Assembly (NCBI RefSeq): GCF_900095705.1
Contig: NZ_LT608326.1
Span: 356,812-420,811 of the forward strand
Source of the DNA: Fusobacterium massiliense
Lineage (GTDB): Bacteria; Fusobacteriota; Fusobacteriia; Fusobacteriales; Fusobacteriaceae
DNA: 64,000 nt
Direction of reading: 5' to 3'
Of this stretch, positions 61,861 to 64,000 are shown in pieces (position 1 is the first letter of the stretch; every line of letters starts with the position of its first letter). Position numbers and translations under genes: made by a program. Under the pieces are notes generated by a model. The model was not told the DNA's origin. It did not search any database and was given only the letters and a program-made list of their open reading frames with translations.

Positions 61861-63705
61861 ATGAGTGGGATCAAAAATAAAAATATAGGAATATATTTAA
61901 TAAAAGCATTTTCTTTAATTTCAGTTATAATATATCACTTGTATGAGTATAAAGGGACTTATATGGGAGTAGTTACTTTTTTTGTAGTTAGTGGATATTT
62001 AATAAGTGAAGTTTTATGGGAAAGAGAAGAAAGCTATTTTCAATTTATAAAAAGAAGATATGTAAAGATAATTCCACCACTAATTACTGTCTTATTAACT
62101 TCTTGTTTAGTGTTTTATTATTTTTATAAATTTTTAAGTTTGAAGTTGGTTTACAATTCGTTAACAAGTTTGTTCGGGTTAAGTAATATTTATCAAATAA
62201 TTAGTGGCATGTCATACTTTGAAAGAAGTGGAGATATTTTTCCGTTATTGCATACTTGGAGTTTATCAATAGAAATACAATTTTATTTATTCTATCCATT
62301 TCTTATATATTTTTTTAAAAATCAAAAAATTAATGAAAAATTAGTAGGATTTATTTTGTTAGTTTTTTCTTTGGTTTCAGCGTCTATTATGTTTTATAAA
62401 ACAATGATTGGTTATGATTTGAGTGCTATTTATTATGGGACAGACACAAGAATATTTTCGGTATTTGTAGGAGCTAGCTTTTATTTTTTATTTAAAAATA
62501 TTAATCTTAATAAAAAGAGATTTAATATATATTCATATATTTCTCTAATAGGAATTATAGTATCCATATTAATTGTTGATTATTCTGCAAAAGCTAACTA
62601 TTATGGTCTTTTGTATTTAGTGAGTGTATTAAGTGGAGTTATAACAGTAGGAAGTTTAAAAGTAAATTTTTTAAATTTTAATCTTAAATTTTTTAGAATT
62701 TTTGAAAAATTAGGGGAACATAGCTATATTTATTACTTATGGCAATATCCAATAATGATATTTTCATTAGAGTTTTTTAAATGGTCAGATATAAGCTATG
62801 GTTATACGGTAGTAATCCAAATAATTATTTTAATAATATTATCAGAAATAAGCTATAAATTATTGATAGCTGAAAGAAAGGTGGCAAAGATTTTGAGAAG
62901 AATATTTATAGTAGGCTATGCATTAATTTTAATATTTTTACCTCTTAGCGAAGAGACAAATTCAGAGGAAGTTAAAAATAAAGTGGAAGAAATAGATGCC
63001 AGACTTTCAAAGCACAAAGAAGCAGAAAATGGTATAGATTACTTAGAGGTAAGACTATTAAATGGTTTAATTTCACAGAAAAATAATGAAAAATTGATTG
63101 TAGAAAAGAAAAAATATAAAAATGATATACAAGAAAGTGCATTAAAAATAACTAATACAGGGAATGATAAAAAAGTAAAAGAAGTAAAAGAAGGAAAAGA
63201 AGGAAAAGAGATCCCTAGTGTTGGGTCTGTAAACTCTATAGATGGAAAAGATTATGTTTTTATTGGAGATTCTGTTATGAAAATGGGAGAGCCTTATATA
63301 AAGGCTGTATTTGAAAATTCTTATGTAGATGCAAAAGTTTCTAGACAGTTTGTTGAATTACCTAATATTTTAAAAATTTTAAATAATGAGAAAAAATTAA
63401 GAAAGAAAGTTGTAGTTCATCTAGGGACAAACGGAGTCATTAACAAAAAATCTTTTGATGAGTCGATGGAAATACTAGGAGATAGAGAGATATATTTTAT
63501 GAATACTGTTGTACCTAAACCTTGGGAAAAAGGTATAAATAAAAATTTAGAAGAATGGACTGCTGAATATAAGAATGTTCATATAATAGATTGGCATAAG
63601 TATGCAAAAGGAGATAAAGAATTATTTTTTAAAGATGCAACTCATCCTAAGCCTGAAGGTGCAAAAAAATATGCAGAATTTATCTTAAAAAGTATTGAAA
63701 AATAA
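61861..63705 (+). CDS. OafA/YrhL-type O-acyltransferase with C-terminal SGNH domain
   Basis: Protein of 614 residues that probably O-acetylates a surface polysaccharide or LPS sugar. The N-terminal ~360 residues are an acyltransferase-3 domain with about ten helices: the conserved histidine is in VIIYHLYEYKG, and LHTWSLSIEIQFYLFYPFLI is the family motif. A charged coiled linker (KVEEIDARLSKHKEAENGID) leads to an SGNH domain at ~460-614: GDSV (serine), LGTNGV (asparagine) and DATHP (aspartate-histidine). GGAGAG lies ~10 bases before the ATG. It stands alone just before the rRNA promoter. Confidence 0.92.
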   Translation: MSGIKNKNIGIYLIKAFSLISVIIYHLYEYKGTYMGVVTFFVVSGYLISEVLWEREESYFQFIKRRYVKIIPPLITVLLTSCLVFYYFYKFLSLKLVYNSLTSLFGLSNIYQIISGMSYFERSGDIFPLLHTWSLSIEIQFYLFYPFLIYFFKNQKINEKLVGFILLVFSLVSASIMFYKTMIGYDLSAIYYGTDTRIFSVFVGASFYFLFKNINLNKKRFNIYSYISLIGIIVSILIVDYSAKANYYGLLYLVSVLSGVITVGSLKVNFLNFNLKFFRIFEKLGEHSYIYYLWQYPIMIFSLEFFKWSDISYGYTVVIQIIILIILSEISYKLLIAERKVAKILRRIFIVGYALILIFLPLSEETNSEEVKNKVEEIDARLSKHKEAENGIDYLEVRLLNGLISQKNNEKLIVEKKKYKNDIQESALKITNTGNDKKVKEVKEGKEGKEIPSVGSVNSIDGKDYVFIGDSVMKMGEPYIKAVFENSYVDAKVSRQFVELPNILKILNNEKKLRKKVVVHLGTNGVINKKSFDESMEILGDREIYFMNTVVPKPWEKGINKNLEEWTAEYKNVHIIDWHKYAKGDKELFFKDATHPKPEGAKKYAEFILKSIEK

Positions 63706-63766
63706 AGAAATAAAAAAATATTTAAACTAGAACAAAAAAAATAAACAAAAAAAAGAAAAAAAGTAG

Positions 63767-63795
63767 TTGACAAAGTTTTTGAAAGATGATATCAT
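63767..63795 (+). promoter_or_regulatory. rRNA operon promoter
   Basis: TTGACA at 63767-63772 and TATCAT at 63790-63795 with a 17-base spacer, ~100 bases before the 16S start. A/T-rich runs upstream (AAAAAAAATAAACAAAAAAA) look like an UP element. Confidence 0.8.
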
Positions 63796-63898
63796 AACCG
63801 ATGTCGATATGACAAAGGACATTAACAACAGAATAGAGAAAAGACAAAAAGCAACCATAAATTTGGTGTAAACAAAAAAGCAAATGAGCTTTAAAAAA

Positions 63899-64000
<102 letters not shown>

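Overview
The window is chromosomal DNA of a Fusobacterium-like organism. It is very AT-rich. It carries genes for a Gram-negative outer membrane (TamB, BamA, Skp, LpxD and an LPS glycan cluster). The last ~100 bases are the 5' end of a 16S rRNA gene with a fusobacterial look. The genus call is inferred from gene content and this rRNA start; no search was run.

Layout. 1-6.0 kb (minus strand): branched-chain amino acid operon ilvD-ilvA-ilvB-ilvN-leuA, with leuA cut by the window edge. 6.0-8.5 kb: a 38-residue membrane peptide, a Nudix hydrolase fused to a NIF3/YqfO-type domain, and a VirK/YbjX protein. 8.7-17.2 kb (plus): a tight nine-gene LPS/oligosaccharide cluster of glycosyltransferases, a WaaY-like kinase, two tandem beta-helix acetyltransferases and an O-antigen ligase-like protein. 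17.2-21.3 kb (minus): DUF1353, a small hypothetical, and a PLD-nuclease/SF2-helicase/DUF3427 protein. 21.5-27.9 kb (minus): glutaminase with a sodium:amino-acid symporter, then RNase M5, AsnS, a DUF896 protein and a SEDS protein. 28.0-35.2 kb (plus): two paralogous DUF3798 lipoproteins followed by an ABC ATPase and two permeases. 35.3-38.2 kb: Bax-like glucosaminidase, long ribosome-hibernation factor, CorA.

38.3-50.9 kb is an accessory region. It holds a three-gene minus-strand operon (KAP NTPase, three-helix membrane protein, PD-(D/E)XK nuclease-like protein) that is a good candidate for an undescribed defence system. Next to it is a DUF4238 gene broken by an ISL3-type insertion sequence. 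Then come two duplicated cassettes with MORN-repeat (YwqK-type) lipoproteins, a RelB/YoeB toxin-antitoxin pair and several gene remnants. Three direct copies of a ~95-bp terminator-bearing repeat bracket these blocks. One cassette promoter has an 11-G tract between its -35 and -10 boxes, which suggests phase-variable expression.

51-61.5 kb (plus): DUF4298, serS, a small membrane protein and the outer-membrane assembly genes tamB-bamA-skp-lpxD. 61.9-63.7 kb: a surface-glycan O-acyltransferase with an SGNH domain. 63.77 kb onward: a near-consensus rRNA promoter and the 16S start.

Across the window, 17 copies of a ~110-bp intergenic element (a ~75-bp imperfect hairpin core plus a ~38-bp AT-rich tail) sit between genes, often directly after intrinsic terminators. 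A second hairpin family (four copies) and the terminator-bearing direct repeat (three copies) are also dispersed. Several of these show paired, stem-preserving base changes.
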